DNA of 21,146 nt from Candidatus Gastranaerophilales bacterium (GTDB lineage Bacteria > Cyanobacteriota > Vampirovibrionia > Gastranaerophilales > Gastranaerophilaceae): positions 1-21,146 of the forward strand of contig CALUSZ010000183.1 of NCBI GenBank assembly GCA_944323495.1, written 5' to 3'. Below, piece by piece: positions 8,201 through 14,675 of this stretch. Within the stretch, counting starts at the first letter, position 1. Each line of letters begins with the position of its first letter. Made by a program: the position numbers and the translations under genes. The notes below the pieces were generated by a model. It searched no databases. It was not told the DNA's origin and saw only the letters and a program-made list of their open reading frames with translations.

Positions 8201-8547
8201 TTCAGTCTGAAATAGAACTTTGCAAAGAGTTCTTGTGAACCTAAAACCCTTCTTATACCTTTAAGTGCAGAAAATTTTATGCTCATAGAAGCAAATTCAT
8301 CAGTTTCGCATTCTTGATAGGCAATACTAGATGCTGTAGGAAATCCGCATTTACATTTTTCCAGAGCTGTAGAAACAGTTTTTCCACACTTTGAACACTT
8401 AGTTAAGATTATATATCCGCATTTTTCGCAGAGAGGAGTCTGGTTAAGACTATGGCAATTAGGACACTCCAATGCCAGCACCTTACGGCAGTGAGGACAT
8501 ACGGTTGAATTATCTGCAATTGCTCTATGACACTTCGGACATTCCAT
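5260..8547 (-). CDS. zinc-ribbon / degenerate cyclase / degenerate STAND-ATPase protein, 1095 aa
   Basis: A large cytoplasmic protein. Residues 3-67 hold five CxxC pairs and one CxC (C3/6, C17/20, C28/31, C40/43, C51/54, C65/67), i.e. tandem zinc ribbons. Residues ~85-265 resemble a class III nucleotidyl cyclase: LFAKFYFRLKNLL, then IIIYNDTFVVNF in place of the usual IGDGVMALF, then NKAVRLAIKII. The first metal-binding Asp is replaced (KFSAL instead of FADL). Residues ~305-650 follow the AAA_16/STAND layout found after such cyclases. However, no Walker A GxxGxGKS is present (residues 324-340 read FRSAGNLEISTSELYKY), and Walker B is IIIEGFEYMDD (433-443). A winged-helix-like segment (560-605) and a long helical, TPR-like C-terminal region follow. 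It is probably a catalytically dead scaffold or sensor. The start has no Shine-Dalgarno; a TATAAT lies 6 nt before the ATG. It is divergent from the proton-channel pair. Confidence 0.75.
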   Translation of the reverse strand: MECPKCHRAIADNSTVCPHCRKVLALECPNCHSLNQTPLCEKCGYIILTKCSKCGKTVSTALEKCKCGFPTASSIAYQECETDEFASMSIKFSALKGIRRVLGSQELFAKFYFRLKNLLTAQLKSAEGRIIIYNDTFVVNFNKELSFPTSVNKAVRLAIKIINAFSDLNMKVIDELGTPLRLNITIVKKQAENLLKENAVENNVKLLNVKREEKIYLRGMQLILDQYACDCISKDYKTDSLYSVEEDGKSVMFYEIILDNYILPPSGKNQEEQVIVNLKELPKRKIEETDDMYSFKVFDINAKCKFKKVTALNLLDSIDDSKITAFRSAGNLEISTSELYKYYEAKGVRIIRVVCTQEDNYRPWSIFQQIFRDYYKLPLCKALIPENFDVKRFNALKELLFARPRKAGGPEDARFAYMEDFGHFLASLKNCVIIIEGFEYMDDTSIQTLELYFDRFKNINVNFVFITDSETSLHSKIKGLLRTDVYTEFVIQKTPLEAVLATIKEEASDFINSFYFEKIKENFDGSYLYYDNAIKYLIEKNVLVRFENKLIIRNNNSVILPNDLAGLIKARLKFMGKNADASMILAYSVYLGARIDFKTLELLGIKEVDKNAEILEKSGFAALKDNVIQINNYNLVKPVIESSLKKQVEEFLCKNILAKLGKGLDDTTTLLIMGKLGLFKEEYLLLWRNSQLAMNTGDYDAYLKDCLGFLSLIEHIENNISPEDIENNKKEVFQNILMTLYSYSPEKIYSIEQVLLVDAINENDNDKIVKLSNLMLQGALISSNYTDALSLLHNILSRMEHPTLLVDGAVNTKFLLLSLINIEILFNIGDFAQCCEVAKDLAGILRPEILEKIKPASFSLDFFVEHIAETFRLAGFAKLFLMDDDLEEFFLAVKNSLGEDLADKDSIIAIKEYLAGKNYAPSNVENASAFSKVIYLILQEFSEHSNDYKTFAQNIYQAKLLASDLHQLQLELFCDLLIAYSYANIGLVKKAGSIYQDILTKAENSAIFNILTLAKYFMARLKLSESKTEEALLIINDTLALLQKYNNQAKIIYVLFEKLFIDTVKAEEISAVNIQSEEQKLALASSDGKLSRLLD

Positions 8548-8553
8548 ACTAAG

Positions 8554-8586
8554 ATTATAGTCTAAAATATCACTTTATGCTATAAT
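8554..8586. promoter_or_regulatory. overlapping divergent promoters of the 1095-aa gene and the channel pair
   Basis: On the minus strand TATAAT (8554-8559) stands 6 nt before the ATG at 8547, predicting a leaderless mRNA. On the plus strand an extended -10, TGCTATAAT (8578-8586), serves the gene at 8606. Each -10 falls in the other promoter's -35 region, so two polymerases could hardly bind at once. Neither has a good -35 box, which hints at an activator. Confidence 0.6.
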
Positions 8587-8605
8587 TTAACAGGAGGAGG
8601 GAAGT

Positions 8606-9490
8606 ATGACTTTGATTAAAATTCTTACAGAGCCTGCAATTCTAATTATTACAGCTGTATTCCTGTTTTTTATAATGACGGCGCTTAAAAATTATACAAG
8701 GGTTGAAAAGAACTTGAAGTCCGTCTGTTCTTTTTTACAGTCACTGAATAAGAAAGAATTATCATACAGGTTTCAAGAGCTTGATAAATATTTGAGTTCT
8801 AACAGCTTTACTGCAACCGCCTGGGAAGATTTTAAAAAAGCTCTTATTTTTCCGGAGAAACTTTATGTCGCATCGCAAAACGCTAAGACAGCCGGAGAGT
8901 TTAATGCGGAGATTTATCTTACAATTGATGCTTCGTATTTTTTTAACGAAGAAACCCTCGTTTATTCCAAAATCAACCATAAGTTTATACAAACAATGCC
9001 TACTCTTCTAACTGGCTTAGGTCCGTTTTTTACATTTTTAAAAATGGCTATAGCTTTTACGGAAGTTAATTTTTCGATGGATGATAATGTTGGTAATTCG
9101 CTTAACGGACTTATTGCTAACATTCAAATAGCTGCATTATGTTCTGTATTTGCAGTTGGATTTTCTTTGCTATTTATGTTTATTGAAAAAATTATGTATA
9201 ACAAAATGTGTAAAAAATACTATTTAGCAATACAGAAGGAATTAATCCGTTTGTTTGATGTTGTAACAAGCGAAAAATTCTTAATAGATCTTGTGAAAGA
9301 ATCTAAAATCCAAAATACAACAAATGAAAAGCTATTAAAAGCGCTTCCGGAAGATTTTGCAAAAGCCGTTGCAAAATCGTTGAACGAAACAACTATTCCT
9401 TATCTGGAAAATATTTTATACAGCCTTAATAAGCTGAATGAATCCGCCTCAAATTCTAATGGCGGTGATATTGTCGATAAATTGTTTTAA
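8606..9490 (+). CDS. MotA/TolQ/ExbB-family proton channel subunit, ZorA-like
   Basis: Inner-membrane subunit of a proton-driven motor of the MotA/TolQ/ExbB superfamily. Three hydrophobic helices are visible: residues ~10-27, ~131-152 and ~172-193, with about 100 cytoplasmic residues between the first two. This is the ExbB/TolQ/ZorA topology, not the four-helix MotA one. Helix 2 carries MPTLLTGLGPFFTFLKM, matching the family's GLLGTxxGL-type motif, with T143 at the position of the channel-lining Thr; helix 3 contains A and S residues (AALCS). The C-terminal part (~195-294) is short, unlike the long tail of characterised ZorA. GGAGGAGGG precedes the ATG at 8606. The partner gene follows after 14 bp. 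The role (defence, envelope energy transfer or motility) cannot be read from this gene alone. Confidence 0.75.
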   Translation: MTLIKILTEPAILIITAVFLFFIMTALKNYTRVEKNLKSVCSFLQSLNKKELSYRFQELDKYLSSNSFTATAWEDFKKALIFPEKLYVASQNAKTAGEFNAEIYLTIDASYFFNEETLVYSKINHKFIQTMPTLLTGLGPFFTFLKMAIAFTEVNFSMDDNVGNSLNGLIANIQIAALCSVFAVGFSLLFMFIEKIMYNKMCKKYYLAIQKELIRLFDVVTSEKFLIDLVKESKIQNTTNEKLLKALPEDFAKAVAKSLNETTIPYLENILYSLNKLNESASNSNGGDIVDKLF

Positions 9491-9504
9491 AAGGAGAGAA
9501 TTCT

Positions 9505-10167
9505 TTGAGAATAAAGCTTCATAAAGAAGAAAACAGTCAGGATAATATATTCTGGGTTACGATGACAGACCTTATGACAGCGCTGGTGCTGGTTTTTATT
9601 GTATTATTTTTCTACACATATATGACAAGTTATTATGAAAAAATTCAGGAAAAAATCGAGCAAAAAAAGGCGTCAGAAGCTTTGGAACAAACTCTTAACG
9701 AACAAAATCTCGAAGCAAATATTGATGCTGCAACAGGAATTGTTAAGATTTCCGATTTGGAGCTGTTTAATGTTAATAGTTACGAACTTTCAGATAAAGG
9801 TAAAAAATATTTAGATAAGTTTGCGCCTGCTTATTTAAATTCAATTTTTTCAAATGATTATATGAACAAAAATATTGAAAAGATAATTATTCAAGGGCAT
9901 ACGGATTCGCAAACATTCCGTGGTAAATATTCCGAAGACGAACAGTATATGAAGAATATGGAATTGAGTCTTAAACGTGCTTTTGCTGTTGCAAATTATA
10001 TGACTAACACCCCTTACAATAAATCAAACGGCAATCGCTTAAGAAAGATGATAATAGTAGAAGGAGCAAGCTTTTCAACTCCGGTTATAATAAACGGAAA
10101 AGAAGATTATAACAAAAGCCGCAGGGTTGAATTAAAAGTAGTTATGAAGGGTAGAGAAAGCCGTTAA
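9505..10167 (+). CDS. MotB/OmpA-domain channel partner, ZorB-like
   Basis: Second subunit of the proton channel: a single-span inner-membrane protein with a periplasmic peptidoglycan-binding domain. After a short cytoplasmic N-terminus, the helix (about 16-40) starts with FWVTMTDLMTALVLVF. Asp22 is in the place of the proton-carrying Asp of MotB/ZorB, in the typical W..tmtDLMt context. A charged linker (45-75) precedes the OmpA-like domain with GHTDSQ (131-136) and NKSRRVEL (203-210). The start is a TTG at 9505, supported by AAGGAG just upstream (9491-9496) and by the position of the membrane helix. The gene ends with a 36-nt tail-to-tail overlap with chrA. At 220 aa it is the size of a ZorB-type stator rather than a long-linker MotB. 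Confidence 0.82.
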   Translation: MRIKLHKEENSQDNIFWVTMTDLMTALVLVFIVLFFYTYMTSYYEKIQEKIEQKKASEALEQTLNEQNLEANIDAATGIVKISDLELFNVNSYELSDKGKKYLDKFAPAYLNSIFSNDYMNKNIEKIIIQGHTDSQTFRGKYSEDEQYMKNMELSLKRAFAVANYMTNTPYNKSNGNRLRKMIIVEGASFSTPVIINGKEDYNKSRRVELKVVMKGRESR

Positions 10168-10674
10168 TAGAATTCCTGCGACAGCAGATATTAATATATA
10201 AAATAAAGGATCTCTTTTTGATTTCCAGCTGAAAATGAGCAGCAAGCCTATAAGTATTAGGGCTTTTACATCTTTTAATTCTGGAGTTAGAAGCCCGATA
10301 GCGACACTTGTTAAAAGACCGCAGCTTATGGGTTTTAATGTTTGAATCAGCGCTTTTACATAAAAATTGTCGCTAAATTTTCTAAGCAGTTTTGATACTA
10401 TAATAACAAGCACCAGTGAAGGCAGCATCTCTGCTAAAGTTGCAAGAGCTGAGCCTAAAATTCCGGCGCTCTTAAGTCCGGCATAAGTTGCAACATTAAT
10501 TCCTACAGGGCCTGGAGTTATGGATGCAACAGCTACCATTTGGGTTAATTCGTCAAGTGAATACCAGTTATAAACTTGTGATATATGGTATAAAAAGGGA
10601 ATTGTAGCGTATCCTCCGCCAAAAGAGAACAGGCCTATTTTAAAGAATTCTAAAAACAGATGGAGGTAAATCAT
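10132..10674 (-). CDS. chrA: chromate transporter family protein (ChrA half, second of pair)
   Basis: Short-chain CHR family membrane protein of 180 aa, half the size of the fused ChrA. It opens with FKIGLFSFGGGYATIPFL (residues 11-28), and TPGPVGIN (53-60) is the PGP-containing motif that identifies the family. About five to six hydrophobic segments follow. Pairs of half-size CHR proteins are thought to work as a heterodimer exporting chromate. In an anaerobe without obvious chromate exposure another oxyanion is possible, which is inference. The start overlaps the stop of the first half as ATGA and uses GGGAGG within that gene. The 3' end overlaps the convergent zorB-like gene by 36 nt. Confidence 0.85.
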   Translation of the reverse strand: MIYLHLFLEFFKIGLFSFGGGYATIPFLYHISQVYNWYSLDELTQMVAVASITPGPVGINVATYAGLKSAGILGSALATLAEMLPSLVLVIIVSKLLRKFSDNFYVKALIQTLKPISCGLLTSVAIGLLTPELKDVKALILIGLLLIFSWKSKRDPLFYILISAVAGILLTAFSTLHNYF

Positions 10675-11210
10675 TTTTTAGCCTCCCGGATTCTTTTATA
10701 CCCGACTCCTATTACAGAGAATAGAAGAATAGTCTGTATTGGAGAAAGTTTAAATATTAAAAGTGTTAAAATTGTTAGAATAAAAATAGCGTAGAAGAAT
10801 ATATCTCTGTTAGATTTTTGCCACATTTCACGTACCGTTAGAACAATTAAAGCAATAACAGCTGCGCTTACACCCCACAAAGCTCCCTGTACATAATTGT
10901 TCTCCGTAAGCCCGCCGATAACAGAAGCCAAGAGTACAATACACCAGAACGGAACAAATGTTACACCGAGCATCGCTGTTATTGCGCCCCATTTGCCGCG
11001 GAGTTTGTATCCGATAAACATTGACATATTAGCGGCAATGATTCCAGGTAGTGATTGTGCCAGAGCAAAATAATCTACAATATCATCATGTGAGACCAAA
11101 TTCCTTTTATCCACAAATTCGTTTGTCATTATGGGAAGGATTACGTATCCACCGCCAAGAAGAATTGCGCCGATTTTAAAGAATATTAAAAATAATTTAA
11201 ATAATGACAT
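10671..11210 (-). CDS. chrA: chromate transporter family protein (ChrA half, first of pair)
   Basis: The first of the two half-size CHR transporters, 179 aa, inner membrane. It opens with FKIGAILLGGGYVILPIM (11-28), the same signature as its partner, while the second motif is diverged (LPGIIAAN instead of the usual PGPxxxN). Such asymmetry between the halves is typical of short-chain CHR pairs and suggests that they are not interchangeable. It starts five bases after bioB and uses a GGAG inside the bioB end, so it belongs to the SDR-bioB-chrA-chrA operon. Why a transporter pair is linked to biotin synthesis is unclear. Confidence 0.85.
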   Translation of the reverse strand: MSLFKLFLIFFKIGAILLGGGYVILPIMTNEFVDKRNLVSHDDIVDYFALAQSLPGIIAANMSMFIGYKLRGKWGAITAMLGVTFVPFWCIVLLASVIGGLTENNYVQGALWGVSAAVIALIVLTVREMWQKSNRDIFFYAIFILTILTLLIFKLSPIQTILLFSVIGVGYKRIREAKK

Positions 11211-11215
11211 GAAGT

Positions 11216-12124
11216 TTACTCCATTATTCTTCCGGCTTTTTGTACGATTTTTTTATCTTCTTCTGGAGAAAAACCTGTTGTAGTAAGGTAATTACCGACT
11301 ATTGCAGAGTCCGTGCAATATCTGAAAGCTTTTTCGATACTTTCTTCACTAAGCCTTGCTTTTTTTCCACCTGCAATTCTTATTGAAGCATTAGGGCAGG
11401 CTATTTTAAATATTGCCATTGTTCTTAAAACATTTTCTTCATCGATTTTATCGCCGTAATTTTCAAACGGAGTATTTTTTATCGGTGTTAGTATATTTAC
11501 GGGAATGCTATCCGGATTAATTTCCGCAAGCTCCATCGCCATTTCTGCTCGTTGTTCTATAGTTTCTCCCATTCCTAAAATCACTCCGCAGCAAAGCTCC
11601 ATGTTGTATTTTTTTACGAGATTTACTGTATTAATTCTATCTTCATAGCTATGTGTTGTGCAAATCTCAGGATGATATGATTTGCAGGTATTAATATTGT
11701 GATGAAACCGTACTAAGCCTGCCTCTTTTAATTTTTTTGCCTGTTCTTCATTTAAGATACCTATACTGGCACAGCTTTTGATTCCTTCTTTATTTAGTGC
11801 TTTAATCATCTCAAGCATTGTATCAAAATCACTCTCATCGGGGGTTTTTCCTGAAGTTACGATTGCAACACGGTCTGCTCCGTTTTTTATACTATCCTTT
11901 GCCGCGTGAATAACAGTTTCAACGTCCATTAATGGGTAAGTTTCTATATCAGTGTTATAATGTGAGCTCTGAGCACAATATTTGCAGTTTTGAGAGCATT
12001 TCCCCGAGCGGGCATTGATTATTGAACAAAATTCAACCTCTTTTTTTAAATACTTATGAGCTTCGTTTAATAATTCACCCAGCTCCAGATTATATAATTT
12101 TATTAACTCTTCTTTTGTTTTCAT
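11216..12124 (-). CDS. bioB: biotin synthase with altered auxiliary-cluster ligands
   Basis: Radical SAM enzyme that inserts sulfur into dethiobiotin, the last step of biotin synthesis. The radical SAM motif CSQNCKYC (C43, C47, C50) sits in the standard NARSGKCSQNCKYCAQSS context. Family landmarks continue with SCASIGIL (C118), HHNIN (141-145), CCGVILGMGET (C178/C179) and SIRIAGG near the end. The usual RFC..... position that gives the first [2Fe-2S] ligand (Cys97 in E. coli) reads R-V-A here, with Ala87. Extra cysteines occur at C147 and C155, where ordinary BioB has Ser and Thr. This suggests a BioB with a different auxiliary cluster. Length 302 aa is slightly short but complete. It starts 3 nt after the SDR stop. 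Confidence 0.9.
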   Translation of the reverse strand: MKTKEELIKLYNLELGELLNEAHKYLKKEVEFCSIINARSGKCSQNCKYCAQSSHYNTDIETYPLMDVETVIHAAKDSIKNGADRVAIVTSGKTPDESDFDTMLEMIKALNKEGIKSCASIGILNEEQAKKLKEAGLVRFHHNINTCKSYHPEICTTHSYEDRINTVNLVKKYNMELCCGVILGMGETIEQRAEMAMELAEINPDSIPVNILTPIKNTPFENYGDKIDEENVLRTMAIFKIACPNASIRIAGGKKARLSEESIEKAFRYCTDSAIVGNYLTTTGFSPEEDKKIVQKAGRIME

Positions 12125-12127
12125 ATC

Positions 12128-12826
12128 CTAATATCCTACACTCAAACCGGCGCAAAGGTTTATCGACTGGCCTGTAACACCTTTTGCTTCATCCGAAATC
12201 AAATAATTCACCATGCCGGCTATCTCTTCTGGCGTAATAAATCTTTTTTGCGGTATGCATCCAATAATCTCATCTTTTGAGAATCCGCTTTCTTCTGCCG
12301 ATTCATTCCCTAAATCAGTTTCAACCCATCCCGGATTGATTGTGTTAACAGTAATTCCAAACTCAGCAAGTTCAAGGGCAAGAGCTTTAGTAGCGCCAAT
12401 CAATCCGGCTTTTGTTGAAGAGTACAAACTTGCACAAGCTTCACCCATAACACCGCTTATGGAGCCGATATTAATAATTCTTCCCCAGCCTTGTTGTTTC
12501 ATATAAGGAACTGCAGTTGAAATTAAGAATAAGGGAACCTCTAAGTTTATTTTCGCAATATGTTCTATCTGATAAAGATTTACATTCTCTATTGGTGAGT
12601 AAATATATTCGCCGGCATTATTAACTAAAATATCTATATTATTTGCTTTAATATAATCGCCTAATATTTCAGGGTTTTTATATAAGTCGCATACGCAGTA
12701 ATTTTTAAATTCTTTAAGCATTGATTCATTTCTTGCTGCTGCGAAAATATTATGTCCTTCTTTTTTTAAATTTTCTCCAATAGCCTTCCCAATCCCGCGG
12801 CTAGCGCCTGTTATAAGTATATTCAT
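12128..12826 (-). CDS. short-chain dehydrogenase/reductase (FabG-like)
   Basis: Classical SDR of 232 aa, cytoplasmic and NAD(P)-dependent. Cofactor motif TGASRGIG is at 6-13 and NNAG at 69-72. The catalytic set is Ser122, Tyr135 and Lys139 in GSISGVMG...YSSTKAG, and NPGWVETDL follows. It resembles 3-oxoacyl-ACP reductases; the lead position in an operon with bioB makes a role in pimeloyl or acyl-chain reduction thinkable but unproven. Many sugar- or steroid-type SDRs look the same. There is no Shine-Dalgarno. An extended -10, TGGTACAAT, ends 6 nt before the ATG, so the mRNA is probably leaderless and this is the first gene of the operon. Confidence 0.85.
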   Translation of the reverse strand: MNILITGASRGIGKAIGENLKKEGHNIFAAARNESMLKEFKNYCVCDLYKNPEILGDYIKANNIDILVNNAGEYIYSPIENVNLYQIEHIAKINLEVPLFLISTAVPYMKQQGWGRIINIGSISGVMGEACASLYSSTKAGLIGATKALALELAEFGITVNTINPGWVETDLGNESAEESGFSKDEIIGCIPQKRFITPEEIAGMVNYLISDEAKGVTGQSINLCAGLSVGY

Positions 12827-12832
12827 ATAAAA

Positions 12833-12841
12833 ATTGTACCA
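12833..12841 (-). promoter_or_regulatory. extended -10 promoter for leaderless SDR-bioB-chrA operon
   Basis: On the minus strand TGGTACAAT occupies 12841-12833; exactly 6 nt follow before the ATG at 12826, so transcription should start at or next to the A of ATG. Confidence 0.55.
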
Positions 12842-12915
12842 TAAAAATTATTAATCTGATAATTTCAAGCCTTTTACAAATCTTAATAATTTCATCTATA
12901 TATATGATATCTAAT

Positions 12916-12943
12916 TTGTAATAAAACGTTACAATAATATAGA
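12916..12943 (+). promoter_or_regulatory. candidate promoter of the sigma factor gene
   Basis: TTGTAA (12916-12921) and TATAGA (12938-12943) are spaced by 16 nt, about 20 bp before the ATG. The gap between the divergent SDR and sigma genes (12827-12963) holds nothing else I can identify. Confidence 0.4.
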
Positions 12944-12963
12944 CATGTGTTAGGACAAGAGGG

Positions 12964-13779
12964 ATGGAACAGGATACATCTTTTAATAAAATTAAAAAAG
13001 TTTCTAATGAAGAGCTGGCAGAAATGTGGGCTCAATATTTCAATGACCATGATAATAAGGAACTGCGTGATGCTCTTATCCTTCAGTATATTTACCTCAC
13101 AAGATATGTCGTGGGTCGTGTAAAAGTGGCGCTGCCTCCGACCTTTTCGTACGAAGATATCTCAAGCTACGGAGTAGAAGGTCTTATTGACGCAGTAGAA
13201 AAATATACACCCAAAATGGGCGCAAGATTTGAGACGTACGCACTTGTAAGAATAAGAGGAAATATTATTGATAAAATCCGTTCTCAAGACTTTTTGCCGA
13301 GAAGTGTCAGAAGAAAAATAAAGGATGTTAAAGAAGCACAGGAAACCTTAAAAAAACAGTTTGGTCGTTCTGCTACAAATACTGAAATCGCTAATTTTTT
13401 AGGAATAGAGAGAGAAAAGGTAGAACAACTGTTATCAGAAGATACAACTGTAACATCAATATATGACAAAAAGGGTTCTTCAGACGGGGATATTGAAATT
13501 ATTGATACAATACAAGATTCGCATAATTTGGCTCCGCACGAGGAAATGGAAGAGAAGGATGTTAAAAAGGAGCTTGAAAACGCATTGAAAAGACTGCCGG
13601 AGAGAGAGAGAACTATTATGGTTCTTTATTACCATGAAAATATGACTTTAAAAGAAATCGGTGAAGCAATTAATGTATCTGAATCTAGAATTTCACAGCT
13701 TCACGCACAGGCAATTATGAAGCTTAAGAATCTCTTGAGTGAAAATAGATCAGAAAGATTAAAAAGAAGTATTATTTAA
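12964..13779 (+). CDS. fliA: RNA polymerase sigma factor of the FliA/WhiG (sigma-28) type
   Basis: Alternative sigma-70 family factor of 271 aa with regions 2, 3 and 4 and no region 1.1. Region 2 (~36-106) contains FSYEDISSYGVEGLIDAVEKY and FETYALVRIRGNIID, typical of FliA/WhiG. The SQDFLPRSVRRKIK stretch leads into region 3 (~112-165). Region 4 (~205-257) has the helix-turn-helix TLKEIGEAINVSESRISQLH. TAGGA lies 8 nt before the ATG. No flagellar gene is in the window, so it may control motility genes elsewhere or, as with WhiG and chlamydial sigma-28, a non-flagellar regulon. The channel pair 2.8 kb upstream is only a loose positional hint. The stop overlaps the convergent pseudouridine synthase gene by 3-4 bases at a TTAA. 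Confidence 0.88.
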   Translation: MEQDTSFNKIKKVSNEELAEMWAQYFNDHDNKELRDALILQYIYLTRYVVGRVKVALPPTFSYEDISSYGVEGLIDAVEKYTPKMGARFETYALVRIRGNIIDKIRSQDFLPRSVRRKIKDVKEAQETLKKQFGRSATNTEIANFLGIEREKVEQLLSEDTTVTSIYDKKGSSDGDIEIIDTIQDSHNLAPHEEMEEKDVKKELENALKRLPERERTIMVLYYHENMTLKEIGEAINVSESRISQLHAQAIMKLKNLLSENRSERLKRSII

Positions 13780-14675
13780 TCTCGCAAAAATTTTAAAACT
13801 TTCTCTATTTTTTCGTCTCGATTGATTTTTAAAGAAATTCTATCACCGTCATATGGATGTGGAAATTCCAGTTTATAAGACTGCAGAACCTGTTCATCCG
13901 TTTTGATTTTCATTTTGCCAAAGCCGTATAGAGTATCATTATATACAGGATGTCCGATACTTGACATATGAACGCGTATTTGGTGTGTTCTTCCTGTAAT
14001 AAGCTGTATTTCAACAAGTGATGCATCCTTAAATCGTTCAAGAACCTTCACTATTGATATACTTTCTTTTCCATTTTCTGTAACAGCCATTTTATGCGGT
14101 TGATTTATGCTGCGGCCAATCGGCTTATTTATTGTAAATTCGTCTTCTTCTATATTTCCCTTAACTATAGCCAGATATTTTTTTATAATTTCGCCGGCCT
14201 TCATTTTTTCAACTAAATATTCATGTGTATTATTATTTTTAGCAATCATTAAAAGTCCGGAAGTGTTTCTGTCCAGCCGATGGAGGATTCCCCTTCTGAA
14301 TTCACCATTAATATCAGAAAGTCCATCTCCATAGCGGAATAAAAGAGCATTAACCAGAGTTCCGCTTTGTTCAATAGTTGTTGGGTGTGTGAGCATACCT
14401 GACGGCTTATTTACTACAAGCATATTCTCATCTTCCCAAACTATATCAAGCGGGATATTTTCGGGTAAAATTTCGGGAGACAAATCCCCTTCGGAAATGT
14501 CAATTATATCTCCGGATTTTATAATATATGAAGGTTTAACATTCTTAGAATTTATTAAAACCCGCCCGTTTTTTATTTCATTCTGGATTTTTGAACGCGA
14601 ATAGTCTTGCATATATTCTGCAAGATAAGTATCAATTCTTTTTTCTTCTGTTAAGTCGTCTATTAATAATCTCAT
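13776..14675 (-). CDS. rluD: RluA/RluD-family 23S rRNA pseudouridine synthase
   Basis: Pseudouridine synthase of 299 aa acting on rRNA (or tRNA) uridines. An S4 RNA-binding domain occupies about residues 13-60 (RIDTYLAEY...SRSKIQNEI..GRVLIN). The catalytic motif HRLDRNTSG is at 132-140 with Asp135 as the nucleophile. GRTHQIRVHMSSIGHPVYND near the C-terminus is the family's other hallmark. The RluD label is by overall architecture; the exact target site is not decidable. The ATG at 14675 lies inside the end of lspA (44-nt overlap) and lacks a good Shine-Dalgarno, which suggests coupling to lspA translation. Confidence 0.9.
   Translation of the reverse strand: MRLLIDDLTEEKRIDTYLAEYMQDYSRSKIQNEIKNGRVLINSKNVKPSYIIKSGDIIDISEGDLSPEILPENIPLDIVWEDENMLVVNKPSGMLTHPTTIEQSGTLVNALLFRYGDGLSDINGEFRRGILHRLDRNTSGLLMIAKNNNTHEYLVEKMKAGEIIKKYLAIVKGNIEEDEFTINKPIGRSINQPHKMAVTENGKESISIVKVLERFKDASLVEIQLITGRTHQIRVHMSSIGHPVYNDTLYGFGKMKIKTDEQVLQSYKLEFPHPYDGDRISLKINRDEKIEKVLKFLRD

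Noticed and set aside
8606..10167. A complete Zorya anti-phage system
   Set aside because: Only ZorA/ZorB-like genes are present; neither ZorC/ZorD nor the HNH protein ZorE is in the neighbourhood, and the channel tail is short. I keep only 'ZorAB-like'.
8606..10167. Flagellar stator motA/motB
   Set aside because: The channel subunit shows three helices with a long loop after the first, not the four-helix MotA layout, and no flagellar genes are near despite the FliA-type sigma factor.
12827..12963. Biotin-responsive operator or riboswitch upstream of the SDR-bioB operon
   Set aside because: The predicted leaderless start leaves no room for a riboswitch, and I see no BirA- or BioR-type palindrome there.
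13776..13803. Terminator between the sigma factor and rluD
   Set aside because: The genes overlap at TTAA, and no stem with a T-run is visible nearby.
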